Assembly: GCA_045628865.1 (NCBI GenBank) | Contig: JAZQQB010000088.1 | Location: 1-12,524 of the forward strand | Direction: 5' to 3' | DNA length: 12,524 nt | Source: JAZQQB01 sp045628865 | Lineage (GTDB): Bacteria; Bacillota; Clostridia; Lachnospirales; Lachnospiraceae | Shown: positions 1 through 7,527 of the stretch, piece after piece | Layout: the number at the start of each line of letters is the position of its first letter | Position numbering within the stretch: the first letter of the stretch is position 1 | The notes under the pieces: model-generated | Database searches by the model: none | What the model was told of the DNA's origin: nothing | Seen by the model: the letters and a program-made list of their open reading frames with translations, nothing else | Program-made: the position numbers and the translations under genes

Positions 1-408
1 CTTGAGATCTATGATGTCGAGTACGTGAAAGAGGGTAGTGACTGGTATCTAAGAGCTTACATTGAAAGAAAGGATAAATCCGAAGGTGGTGTTGATATCC
101 TGGATTGTGAGAAAGTAAGTCGTGCATTATCGGATGAGTTGGATAAAGAGGATTTTATTGAGGATTCCTACATTTTGGAAGTGAGTAGTCCAGGCCTTGG
201 AAGAGCACTGAAGAAGGATAAACATTTACAGAAAAGTATCGGTGAAGAAGTAGAGATCAGAACCTACAAACCAATCGAAAAGCAGAAAGAATTTGAAGGA
301 ATTTTAAAATCCTTTGATGATGCACATATTACCATTGAACAAGTTGATAAAGAAATGGTCTTTGACAGAGCTGACATAGCATTGATCAGACTGACTTTAG
401 ACTTTTAA
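1..408 (+). CDS. rimP: Ribosome maturation factor RimP (5' end cut by window)
   Basis: The frame is open from base 1 and ends at TAA 406-408, giving 135 residues; the true start lies upstream of the window. RimP binds the free 30S subunit and is needed for late 16S rRNA and 30S assembly in the cytoplasm. The visible part begins in the N-terminal domain with LEIYDVEYVKEGSDWYLR, continues with the family block GGVDILDCEKVSRALSDELD, then EVSSPGLGRAL, and finishes with the small SH3-like C-terminal domain. Full RimP is usually about 150 residues, so only some 15-20 residues are missing. It lies 20 bp before nusA, the normal arrangement at the head of the nusA-infB operon. The promoter is outside the window. 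Identification is secure from the DVEYVKEG and SSPGLGRAL motifs. Confidence 0.96.
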   Translation, partial: LEIYDVEYVKEGSDWYLRAYIERKDKSEGGVDILDCEKVSRALSDELDKEDFIEDSYILEVSSPGLGRALKKDKHLQKSIGEEVEIRTYKPIEKQKEFEGILKSFDDAHITIEQVDKEMVFDRADIALIRLTLDF

Positions 409-410
409 TC

Positions 411-416
411 AGGAGG
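411..416 (+). promoter_or_regulatory. nusA ribosome binding site
   Basis: AGGAGG lies 12 nt upstream of the nusA ATG, just after the rimP stop. The match to the anti-Shine-Dalgarno sequence is full, but the spacing is longer than the usual 5-9 nt and the gap is almost all A. Confidence 0.75.
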
Positions 417-428
417 GCAAAGAAAAAA

Positions 429-1571
429 ATGAACAAAGAATTAATCGAAGCACTTAATGTTTTGGAAAAGGAAAAAGAGATCAGCAAAGAAACTTTGTTT
501 GAAGCAATTGAAAATTCTTTGGTAACTGCCTGCAAGAACCATTTTGGTAAAGCAGATAATGTTACTGTAGAAATCAATCGTGAAACTGGTGATTTCCTTG
601 TATATGCAACAAAGACTGTTGTAGAAACAGAGGAAGAAGTTGAAGATCCAATGTTACAGATCACATTTGCTGATGCAAAACTGATTTCAAAGAAAGCTAA
701 AGTTGGTGATGAGATTCATGTTGAAATCAAATCAAAGGAATTTGGACGTATTGCAACAACAAATGCGAAGAATGTCATTTTACAGAAAATTCGTGAAGAA
801 GAAAGAAGTGTGATCTATAATCAGTACTTCGAAAAAGAGAAGGATGTTGTAACAGGTATTGTTCAGAGATATGTTGGTAAGAATTTAAGCATTAACCTTG
901 GTAAGGCAGATGCATTATTAAATGAATCTGAACAGGTTAAGGGTGAAAACTTTAAACCAACTGAAAGAATTAAGGTATATATCTTGGAAGTTAAGAATAC
1001 AAGTAAAGGACCAAGAATTTTAGTAAGCCGTACACATCCGGAACTTGTTAAGAGATTATTCGAAACAGAAGTAACAGAAATCAAAGATGGAACAGTAGAA
1101 ATCAAGTCTATCGCTCGTGAAGCTGGTAGCCGTACAAAGATTGCTGTTTATTCTAACGATGAGAATGTTGATGCAGTTGGTGCATGTGTAGGTGTTAATG
1201 GTGCACGTGTTAACGCAATCGTAGAAGAACTTCGTGGGGAAAAGATTGATATTGTAAACTGGGATGATAATCCAGGTAATCTGATCCAGAATGCATTATC
1301 ACCAGCTAAGATTGTTGCAGTTTTTGCTGATCCAGATGATAAGACAGCAAAGGTTGTTGTTCCTGATTATCAGTTAAGTCTTGCAATTGGTAAGGAAGGA
1401 CAGAATGCTCGTCTTGCAGCAAGATTAACAGGATATAAGATTGATATTAAGAGCGAAACTCAAGCGAAAGACGCTCCAGGCTTCCGTTATGAAGATTATA
1501 TGGATGACGAGTACGAAGAATATGATGAGGAAGAATATTCTGAAGAAGCTGTAGAGCAGTCAGAGGAATAA
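429..1571 (+). CDS. nusA: Transcription termination/antitermination factor NusA
   Basis: NusA (380 aa) binds RNA polymerase and nascent RNA and modulates pausing, intrinsic termination and antitermination. The N-terminal RNA-polymerase-binding domain covers about residues 1-130. The S1 domain covers about 137-202 (VVTGIVQRYVGKNLSINLGKA). KH1 includes GACVGVNGARVNAIVEELRG near 250-270, and KH2 includes the AIGKEGQNARLAARLTGYKI block near 318-338. The tail from about residue 350 is very acidic and Tyr-rich (DDEYEEYDEEEYSEEA). The length fits the short Firmicutes form, which lacks the two acidic repeats of E. coli NusA. The ATG was chosen because AGGAGG lies upstream and MNKELIEALNVLEKEK is the usual Clostridia N-terminus. 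The gene follows rimP by 20 bp and precedes ylxR by 4 bp, so it is co-transcribed. Confidence 0.98.
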   Translation: MNKELIEALNVLEKEKEISKETLFEAIENSLVTACKNHFGKADNVTVEINRETGDFLVYATKTVVETEEEVEDPMLQITFADAKLISKKAKVGDEIHVEIKSKEFGRIATTNAKNVILQKIREEERSVIYNQYFEKEKDVVTGIVQRYVGKNLSINLGKADALLNESEQVKGENFKPTERIKVYILEVKNTSKGPRILVSRTHPELVKRLFETEVTEIKDGTVEIKSIAREAGSRTKIAVYSNDENVDAVGACVGVNGARVNAIVEELRGEKIDIVNWDDNPGNLIQNALSPAKIVAVFADPDDKTAKVVVPDYQLSLAIGKEGQNARLAARLTGYKIDIKSETQAKDAPGFRYEDYMDDEYEEYDEEEYSEEAVEQSEE

Positions 1572-1575
1572 ATTG

Positions 1576-1848
1576 ATGGCTAAAAAGATTCCAATGCGCC
1601 AATGTATTGGTTGCGGTGAAATGAAAAATAAAAAAGAAATGATGAGAGTTTTAAAAACTTCTGAGGGGCCTATTGTGTTGGATACAACAGGGAAGAAGAA
1701 TGGCAGAGGTGCTTATGTATGTATTTCCAGAGAGTGCTTACAGAAAGCTCGAAAGAATAAGGGATTAGAAAGATCTTTTAAGATGCCGATTCCAACGGAA
1801 GTTTATGAGTCTCTGGATGAGGAGTTTGAAAAAATTGATGCAGAATAA
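1576..1848 (+). CDS. ylxR: YlxR/RnpM family RNA-binding protein
   Basis: This basic protein has 90 residues in the YlxR (DUF448) family. Work in Bacillus subtilis links YlxR to RNase P RNA binding and modulation (name RnpM); transfer of that role here is inference. The sequence shows the family signatures RQCIGCGEMKNKKEMMRV (residues 8-25) and GRGAYVC (43-49). Cys10, Cys13, Cys49 and Cys54 may form a metal-binding or structural set. The middle is rich in Lys and Arg, and the end is acidic. ATG 1576 was chosen because it lies 8 nt after an AGAGGA site that overlaps the end of nusA; an in-frame TTG at 1573 is the alternative. The 3' end overlaps ylxQ by 11 bp, so translation is probably coupled. 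Confidence 0.93.
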   Translation: MAKKIPMRQCIGCGEMKNKKEMMRVLKTSEGPIVLDTTGKKNGRGAYVCISRECLQKARKNKGLERSFKMPIPTEVYESLDEEFEKIDAE

Positions 1849-2137
1849 ATTGTTATCTTACTTGGGTCTAGCTGCACGAGGTAGAAACGTAGTAAGTGGT
1901 GAGTTCGCAACTGGAAAGGCTGTGAAAACCGGAGCTGCTTACCTTGTGATCGTTGCAACAGACGCATCTGACAGAACAAAAAAAGAATTTGAAGATATGT
2001 GTCTCTTCTATGAAGTACCAGTTTATCTGGTTTCAACAAAGGAAGAATTGGGGCACGCGATCGGCAAGGAAGAACGCGCAAGCTTGGCAGTGACGGATGA
2101 AGGCCTGACGAAAGCAATCATGAAGCATCTGAAATAG
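1838..2137 (+). CDS. ylxQ: L7Ae/L30e-family RNA-binding protein YlxQ
   Basis: This is a protein of 99 residues in the ribosomal L7Ae superfamily. Related Firmicutes YlxQ and YbxF proteins bind kink-turn RNAs; the cellular target is not well defined. The family pattern is clear: KLLSYLGLAARGRNVVSGE at the N-terminus, a hydrophobic strand AYLVIVATDAS, then VPVYLVSTKEELGHAIGKEERASLAV, the usual L7Ae C-terminal loop and helix. ATG 1838 was chosen because MQNKLLSYLGLA is the normal start; a GAGGAG site at 1819-1824 lies within ylxR. TTG 1835 is possible and has better spacing. The overlap with ylxR suggests coupled translation. The conserved place between nusA-ylxR and infB fits a role in ribosome or RNA metabolism. 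Confidence 0.92.
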   Translation: MQNKLLSYLGLAARGRNVVSGEFATGKAVKTGAAYLVIVATDASDRTKKEFEDMCLFYEVPVYLVSTKEELGHAIGKEERASLAVTDEGLTKAIMKHLK

Positions 2138-2164
2138 TCTTAAGGACAAATACGGAGGTAAGAA

Positions 2165-5164
2165 ATGGCGAAAATGAAAGTACATGAACTCGCTAAAGAA
2201 TTAGATATACAGAGTAAAGAAATTATTTCAACCTTACAGGAAAAAGGAATTGAAGTAAAAAGTCATATGAGTACAATTGAGGATGATGCAGTTGCAATCA
2301 TCAAAGGTAAATATGCGAAGCCAGTAGAAAATAAAGCAGCAGAAGAGAAAGCGCCTGCTGCAGAGAAATCAGCTGACGATGCACCAAAGAAGAAAAAGAA
2401 TATTATTTTTGTAAGCAATCCTAACAACAGTAAGATGGGTGGATCAAACAGAAATAATGGCAATGGAAACAACCGTCCTAATAACAACCATGCAAATGGA
2501 GAACGTAAGCCTAATGTTAATCCTAATCAGTCTCGTCCAGTTCAGACATCTGGTAGAATGTTAGGATCTAATGCCATCAGACCAAATGGCGTTTCAAACA
2601 GACCAGCACCAACTGTTGCACCATCAGCAGCACCACAGGTTAATATTGTGAAGACTCAGCCAGCTGCAAAACCACAGGTTTCAGAAGAAACTGTAAAGGA
2701 AACAGTAGTGGCTGTAGAAGAAACTACTCCAGTACGTACTGAGGAAACAGCAGAACGTCAGAACAGACAGCCTGCTTCAAATCGCGATGGTCAGAAACCA
2801 TTCAATAGAGATAACCGTGATGGAAACAGACCATTTAACAAAGATGGTAACAGAGATGGCAATAGACCATTTAATAGAGATAATCGCGATAATAATCGTG
2901 ATGGTAATAGACCATTTAACAGAGACAATCGTGATGGTAATAGACCATTTAACAGAGACAATCGTGATGGAAACAGACCATTTAACAAAGATGGTAATAG
3001 AGATGGTAATAGACCATTTAACAGAGATAACCGCGATGGAAACAGACCATTTAACAAAGATGGTAATCGTGATGGAGGAAGAAGCTTTAACCGTGATGGC
3101 GGCTTTAATAAAGATGGTGGTTTTAATAAGGATAAGGATGCTTCTTACGGAAAGGACAACAACCGTTTTGGCGGAAATGGAAGAAAGCAGCAGAAATCTT
3201 CTAATTCATCCTTTATGGTAGACGCTCCAATGAAGGATGCAGAAAAGCATAGAGATGAAGGAAGACGTCAGCTTGGAAAAGAAAAGGATGATAAGAGATC
3301 ACGCAAGGACTCTATCTACGAAGATGGTGCTGGTGCAGGAAAGAAACAGATCAAGAAAGCTGGTCAGTTCATTAAGCCAGAAAAGAAAGTAGTTGTCGAG
3401 GAAGAAGAAAAGATCAAAGTAATCACTCTTCCAGAAGTAATTACAATCAAAGAGCTTGCTGATAAGATGAAGATTCAGCCATCTGCTATTGTTAAGAAAT
3501 TATTCTTAGAAGGTAAGATTGTTACTGTGAATGAAGAGATTTCTTATGAAGCAGCTGAAGAAATCGCAATGGAATATGAAATCCTTTGTGAAAAAGAAGT
3601 GAAGGTTGACGTTATTGAAGAACTCTTGAAAGAGGAAGAAGAAGATACAGAAACCATGACAAAGAGACCTCCAGTTATCTGTGTTATGGGTCACGTTGAC
3701 CACGGTAAGACCTCCCTTTTGGATGCAATCCGTAAGACAAACGTTACTGATAAAGAAGCTGGTGGTATCACACAGCACATTGGTGCGTATACTGTAAACG
3801 TAAATGGACAGCAGATTACATTCTTAGATACACCAGGTCATGAAGCATTTACAGCAATGCGTATGCGTGGTGCCAACTCTACAGATATTGCAATCTTAGT
3901 AGTTGCAGCTGATGATGGTGTTATGCCACAGACTGTAGAAGCTATCAATCATGCGAAGGCAGCAGGAATTGAAATCATTGTTGCTGTTAACAAGATTGAT
4001 AAGCCAGGTGCTAACATCGACCGTGTAAAACAGGAATTAACAGAATATGAATTGATTGCAGAAGACTGGGGCGGAAGTACAGTATTTGCACCAGTATCAG
4101 CAAAAACTGGAGAAGGTATTGAAGAACTTCTCGAAATGATCCTTTTAACATCTGATATCTTAGAGTTAAAGGCGAATGCAAATCGTCAGGCAAGAGGTCT
4201 TGTTATTGAAGCTCAGCTTGATAAGGGACGTGGTCCTGTTGCGACAATCCTTGTTCAGAAGGGTACATTACATGTAGGTGATTTCATTGCAGCTGGTGCT
4301 TGCCATGGTAAGATCAGAGCAATGGTTGATGACAAGGGACGCCGTGTGAAAGAGGCTGGTCCATCTACACCAGTTGAGATTCTTGGTTTAGATGATGTAC
4401 CAAATGCAGGTGAAATCTTTATTGCACCTAAGACAGATAAAGAAGCAAAGACATTTGCTGAAACATTTATTGCAGAGAATAAGAATAAGCTTTTGGAAGA
4501 AACAAAGGCTAAGATGTCACTTGATGATCTGTTCTCACAGATTCAGGCTGGTAATTTGAAGGAATTAAACTTGATTATCAAAGCCGATGTACAGGGTTCT
4601 GTAGAAGCTGTTAAACAGTCATTATTGAAGTTGTCTAATGATGAAGTTGTTGTTAAGGTGATTCATGGTGGCGTTGGTGCAATCAACGAATCCGATGTAA
4701 TCTTAGCAAGTGCATCTAATGCAATCATTATCGGTTTCAACGTTCGTCCGGATGCAACTGCAAAGGCAATCGCTGAACGTGAAGGTGTTGACGTTCGTCT
4801 TTACAGAGTAATCTATCAGGCAATCGAAGATGTTGAAGCTGCTATGAAGGGTATGTTAGACCCAGTATTTGAAGAAAAAGTAATTGGTCATGCTGAAGTT
4901 CGTCAGATCTTTAAGGCATCTGCTGTTGGTAATATTGCAGGTTCTTATGTATTGGATGGTGAATTTAAACGTGGCTGTAAGGTACGTATCTCTCGTGAAG
5001 GTGAGCAGATTTATGAAGGTGAGCTTGCTTCATTGAAGAGATTTAAAGATGACGTAAAAGAAGTAAAAGCAGGATTCGAGTGTGGTCTTGTATTTGACGG
5101 ATTTGATCAGATGCAGGAACTTGATATTGTAGAAGCTTATATTATGGTTGAAGTTCCTCGCTAA
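2165..5164 (+). CDS. infB: Translation initiation factor IF-2
   Basis: IF2 (999 aa) is the GTPase that places fMet-tRNA on the 30S subunit and promotes 50S joining. Residues 1-52 form a first IF2_N helical domain (KVHELAKELDIQSKEIISTL). A long, low-complexity, charged linker follows, with an Asn/Arg/Asp repeat at about 206-325. A second IF2_N domain is near 419-480 (TIKELADKMKIQPSAIVKKLF). The G domain has G1 GHVDHGKT at 509-516, G2 GGITQHIGAY, G3 DTPGH at 555-559, G4 NKID at 609-612 and G5 SAKTG. Domains II, III and IV (C1/C2) complete the protein, ending IVEAYIMVEVPR. At 999 residues it is longer than the B. subtilis protein (about 716), all of the excess lying in the N-terminal linker. GGAGG at 2154-2158 sits 6 nt before the ATG. 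It lies 27 bp after ylxQ in the operon. Confidence 0.99.
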   Translation: MAKMKVHELAKELDIQSKEIISTLQEKGIEVKSHMSTIEDDAVAIIKGKYAKPVENKAAEEKAPAAEKSADDAPKKKKNIIFVSNPNNSKMGGSNRNNGNGNNRPNNNHANGERKPNVNPNQSRPVQTSGRMLGSNAIRPNGVSNRPAPTVAPSAAPQVNIVKTQPAAKPQVSEETVKETVVAVEETTPVRTEETAERQNRQPASNRDGQKPFNRDNRDGNRPFNKDGNRDGNRPFNRDNRDNNRDGNRPFNRDNRDGNRPFNRDNRDGNRPFNKDGNRDGNRPFNRDNRDGNRPFNKDGNRDGGRSFNRDGGFNKDGGFNKDKDASYGKDNNRFGGNGRKQQKSSNSSFMVDAPMKDAEKHRDEGRRQLGKEKDDKRSRKDSIYEDGAGAGKKQIKKAGQFIKPEKKVVVEEEEKIKVITLPEVITIKELADKMKIQPSAIVKKLFLEGKIVTVNEEISYEAAEEIAMEYEILCEKEVKVDVIEELLKEEEEDTETMTKRPPVICVMGHVDHGKTSLLDAIRKTNVTDKEAGGITQHIGAYTVNVNGQQITFLDTPGHEAFTAMRMRGANSTDIAILVVAADDGVMPQTVEAINHAKAAGIEIIVAVNKIDKPGANIDRVKQELTEYELIAEDWGGSTVFAPVSAKTGEGIEELLEMILLTSDILELKANANRQARGLVIEAQLDKGRGPVATILVQKGTLHVGDFIAAGACHGKIRAMVDDKGRRVKEAGPSTPVEILGLDDVPNAGEIFIAPKTDKEAKTFAETFIAENKNKLLEETKAKMSLDDLFSQIQAGNLKELNLIIKADVQGSVEAVKQSLLKLSNDEVVVKVIHGGVGAINESDVILASASNAIIIGFNVRPDATAKAIAEREGVDVRLYRVIYQAIEDVEAAMKGMLDPVFEEKVIGHAEVRQIFKASAVGNIAGSYVLDGEFKRGCKVRISREGEQIYEGELASLKRFKDDVKEVKAGFECGLVFDGFDQMQELDIVEAYIMVEVPR
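2780..3139 (+). repeat. In-gene tandem repeat, RDNRDGNRPFN type, in the IF2 linker
   Basis: Within infB about 360 bp consist of near-identical 33- and 36-bp units encoding RDNRDGNRPFN or KDGNRDGNRPFN. I count seven NRPFN copies plus flanking KPFN and RSFN variants, followed by shorter GGFNKDGG units. Codons differ between units mainly at third positions (AAT/AAC, GGT/GGA, CGT/CGC/AGA). The encoded stretch is hydrophilic, charged and probably disordered. Its reading frame is intact. Confidence 0.92.
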
Positions 5165-5175
5165 GAGGAGTATAT

Positions 5176-5206
5176 GTGATTGAGTAGGGTTTCCCTACTC
5201 AATTGC
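5176..5206 (+). other. Perfect intercistronic hairpin between infB and rbfA
   Basis: ATTGAGTAGGG (5179-5189) and CCCTACTCAAT (5193-5203) are exact reverse complements around a TTT loop. Three more pairs including two G-U extend the stem to 14 bp. The following bases (TGCACTTTGC) contain no U-tract, so this is not a standard intrinsic terminator. It may serve as a processing, stability or translation-separating element in the operon mRNA. Confidence 0.8.
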
Positions 5207-5229
5207 ACTTTGCATACGAGGAGAATAGA

Positions 5230-5613
5230 ATGAGAAAAAATAGTATCAAAAATACACGTGTCAACGGCGAAGTACAAAGAGTACTTGCAGAAACAATTCG
5301 TTCTGGTTTAAAGGATCCAAGAGTGAGCTCATTAACCAGTGTTGTTGCTGTAGAGGTTGCACCTGATTTAGCCAACGCTAAAGTTTGGATCAGTGTACTT
5401 GGTAATGAAGACGCGCAACAGGCTACCATCAAGGGCCTGAAAAATGCAGAGGGTTATCTACGTAACCAGCTTGCAAAAACAATCAATTTAAGACATACCC
5501 CTGAATTGCACTTTATCCTGGATCAGTCCATTGAATATGGTGTGCATATGTCACATTTGATCAATGAAGTAAACCAGGGATTGCATGATGAGGAAGAGTC
5601 TTTAAACGAATAG
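5230..5613 (+). CDS. rbfA: Ribosome-binding factor A
   Basis: RbfA (127 aa) is a small KH-fold protein that binds the immature 30S subunit and is needed for 16S 5'-end maturation and cold adaptation. The sequence has the family start RKNSIKNTRVNGEVQRVLAETIRSGLKDPRV, then SVVAVEVAPDLANAKVWISVLG, then the KNAEGYLRNQLAKTINLRHTPEL block and the FILDQSIEYGVHMSHLI helix. The tail is acidic (DEEESLNE). ATG 5230 was chosen because GAGGAG at 5218-5223 lies 6 nt upstream; an in-frame ATG at 5203 would place the start inside the preceding hairpin and add non-family residues. It sits 65 bp after infB, the largest gap in the operon, and 25 bp before nrnA. Confidence 0.97.
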   Translation: MRKNSIKNTRVNGEVQRVLAETIRSGLKDPRVSSLTSVVAVEVAPDLANAKVWISVLGNEDAQQATIKGLKNAEGYLRNQLAKTINLRHTPELHFILDQSIEYGVHMSHLINEVNQGLHDEEESLNE

Positions 5614-5638
5614 TATTTTGTTAGAAAGAGTGAAGAAA

Positions 5639-6592
5639 ATGATTGATATTTTGAAGGAAATAAAGGATGCCAAAAGAATTGGTATCACAGGCCATGTGAG
5701 ACCAGATGGAGACTGTGTAGGGTCTACGTTGGCATTGTATCATTTTTTGAAAAATCATTGTGATAAGAATGTATATATAAAAGTCTTTTTGGAAAAACCT
5801 GCAGACATTTTTGCTTGTTTGCCTGGATTTGATGAAATTGAAAGCGAACAGGTGGAAGAGGAAGTATTTGATGTCTTTTTTGCATTGGATACTGTGGCAG
5901 ATCGTACTGGAGATGCTTTTATCATGTTTCAAAAGGCGAAAAAAACCATAAATATCGATCATCATATTAGTAATGCCAATGGCTCAGGAATGCTTAATTA
6001 TGTACTTCCTGAAGCTAGTTCTGCATGTGAGGTGTTGTATGATCTAATCGGAAAAGAGAATTTAGATGAGAAGATTGCCGTGTGTTTGTATACAGGTATC
6101 ATCCATGATACAGGCGTGATGCAGTATTCCAATACAGCACCAAAAACAATGCGTGTGATTGCAGATTTATTGGAATTTGAATTTGATTTTCCAAAGCTGA
6201 TTGATGAAACATTTCATCAGAAAACCTATGTGCAAAATCAGATCCTGGGAAGGGCATTGTTAGAAAGTATTCTGTTTATGGATGGGAAATGTATTGTTAG
6301 TACCATTGATCAGAAAACTATGCAATTTTTTGACTGTGGACCAAAGGATATGGATGGAATTGTAAATCAGCTTAGAGTAACTACAGGTGTTGAAGTGGCA
6401 ATCTTTATGTATGAAACAGGAACACTGGAATATAAGGTTAGTCTTCGTTCTAACGGGTTAGTGGATGTTTCTAAAATCGCTTCATTTTTTGGTGGAGGCG
6501 GACATATTAGAGCCGCAGGGTGCAGCATGAATGGAACTTTCCATGATGTGATCAATAATATTTCCAAAGAGATTGAAAAACAGTTGGCATAA
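5639..6592 (+). CDS. nrnA: DHH/DHHA1 phosphoesterase, NrnA-like nanoRNase / pAp phosphatase
   Basis: This DHH-family phosphoesterase (317 aa) matches NrnA, which in Firmicutes degrades 2-5 nt RNAs and dephosphorylates pAp. Metal-binding motifs are present in order: GHVRPDGDCVGS (His19, Asp23, Asp25), an Asp in FFALDTV (Asp84), the signature DHH at 107-109 and the IIHDTG block. The DHHA1 substrate-binding domain ends with FFGGGGHIRAAG (GGGGH 285-289). The length matches B. subtilis NrnA (about 313). The start is uncertain: ATG 5639 gives the family-like N-terminus, but the Shine-Dalgarno (AAAGAG) is weak; TTG 5618 or GTG 5630 would add 7 or 3 residues. The rbfA-nrnA-truB order is common in Clostridia and links nanoRNA turnover to the RNA-metabolism operon. 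Confidence 0.93.
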   Translation: MIDILKEIKDAKRIGITGHVRPDGDCVGSTLALYHFLKNHCDKNVYIKVFLEKPADIFACLPGFDEIESEQVEEEVFDVFFALDTVADRTGDAFIMFQKAKKTINIDHHISNANGSGMLNYVLPEASSACEVLYDLIGKENLDEKIAVCLYTGIIHDTGVMQYSNTAPKTMRVIADLLEFEFDFPKLIDETFHQKTYVQNQILGRALLESILFMDGKCIVSTIDQKTMQFFDCGPKDMDGIVNQLRVTTGVEVAIFMYETGTLEYKVSLRSNGLVDVSKIASFFGGGGHIRAAGCSMNGTFHDVINNISKEIEKQLA

Positions 6593-6612
6593 ATAGAAAG
6601 AAAGGATAACGC

Positions 6613-7515
6613 ATGCATAACGGAATCATCAATATTTACAAGGAAAAGGGTTTTACCTCCTTCGATGTGGTTGCTAAAATGCGTGGCATTATCGGACAGA
6701 AGAAGATAGGTCATACCGGAACGCTCGATCCAGATGCGGAGGGAGTGCTTCCGGTATGTTTGGGTAATGGTACGAAATTGTGCGACTTATTAACAGATAA
6801 ACATAAGGAATACATTGCAGAACTTATGCTTGGCGTAGAAACAGATACCCAGGATTTAACAGGTACTGTGATCAAGGAAGCAATTGTAAATGTGAGTGAA
6901 GAAGAGGTAAAGTCTGTACTCATGTCTTTTTTGGGCGATTATGAGCAGATTCCACCAATGTATTCTGCATTAAAAGTAAATGGGAAAAAACTTTATGAAC
7001 TGGCAAGAGAAGGCAAAGTTATTGAACGTAAAGCCAGACTGGTTCATATTGATGAAATAGAAATTCTTGAAATGAATCTTCCAGTAGTGAAGTTTCGTGT
7101 AGCTTGTTCCAAAGGTACCTATATTCGTACACTTTGTACGGATGTGGGAGAGAAACTGGGCTGCTTCGGATCCATGAAGAGTTTGCTTAGAAGTCGTGTG
7201 GATCAGTTTCGTATGGAGGATGCGATTACATTGTCCGATTTACAAAAGGTGAAAGATGAGGGACATCTTTCAGATGTAATCATTTCTGTGGATGCTATGT
7301 TTCCACAACTTCCGAAAATGATCGTGAAAAAAGAGTTTCAAAAGGTTCTGGATAATGGCAATCCGCTGCAAAGCAGATTCTTCATGGAAAGACTTGAAAA
7401 TGTAATAGATGGACAAGAAATCCTTGTTTATTCAGAAGATAAAAAATTTTATGCGATATATGGTTATAGTGCTGAAAGAAAATGCTTTAAGCCAGTTAAA
7501 ATGTTTATGTCGTAG
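6613..7515 (+). CDS. truB: tRNA pseudouridine(55) synthase TruB
   Basis: TruB (300 aa) converts U55 of the tRNA T-loop to pseudouridine and also acts as a tRNA folding chaperone. The N-terminus GIINIYKEKGFTSFDVV is typical. Catalytic Asp39 lies in GHTGTLDPDAEGVLPV, the TruB signature. KEYIAELMLGVETDTQDLTG, QIPPMYSALKVNGKKLYELAREG and CSKGTYIRTLCTDVGEKLG follow in the expected order. The C-terminal 80 residues form a degenerate PUA-like domain. AAAGGA lies about 6 nt before the ATG. The gene is 20 bp after nrnA and 12 bp before ribF, so co-transcription is very likely. Confidence 0.98.
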   Translation: MHNGIINIYKEKGFTSFDVVAKMRGIIGQKKIGHTGTLDPDAEGVLPVCLGNGTKLCDLLTDKHKEYIAELMLGVETDTQDLTGTVIKEAIVNVSEEEVKSVLMSFLGDYEQIPPMYSALKVNGKKLYELAREGKVIERKARLVHIDEIEILEMNLPVVKFRVACSKGTYIRTLCTDVGEKLGCFGSMKSLLRSRVDQFRMEDAITLSDLQKVKDEGHLSDVIISVDAMFPQLPKMIVKKEFQKVLDNGNPLQSRFFMERLENVIDGQEILVYSEDKKFYAIYGYSAERKCFKPVKMFMS

Positions 7516-7527
7516 AAGGGAATTGAT

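Noticed and set aside
386..664. Reverse-strand open frames over nusA, infB, rbfA, nrnA, truB, ribF and pnp
   Set aside because: All lie inside well-supported genes on the + strand and show low-complexity or antisense-type composition without start signals.
2780..3139. CRISPR-like regular repeat spacing
   Set aside because: Units are contiguous, in frame and coding, with no unique spacers; this is a protein repeat.
2787..3221. Long open frames in other phases over the infB repeats, including a reverse one at 2791-3057 encoding an LNGLLPSRLS repeat
   Set aside because: They exist because the infB DNA repeat is in multiples of three bases and lacks stops in several frames. No ribosome binding site or family similarity supports them.
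5176..5206. Intrinsic terminator between infB and rbfA
   Set aside because: The stem is strong but no U-run follows, and rbfA lies immediately downstream in the same operon.
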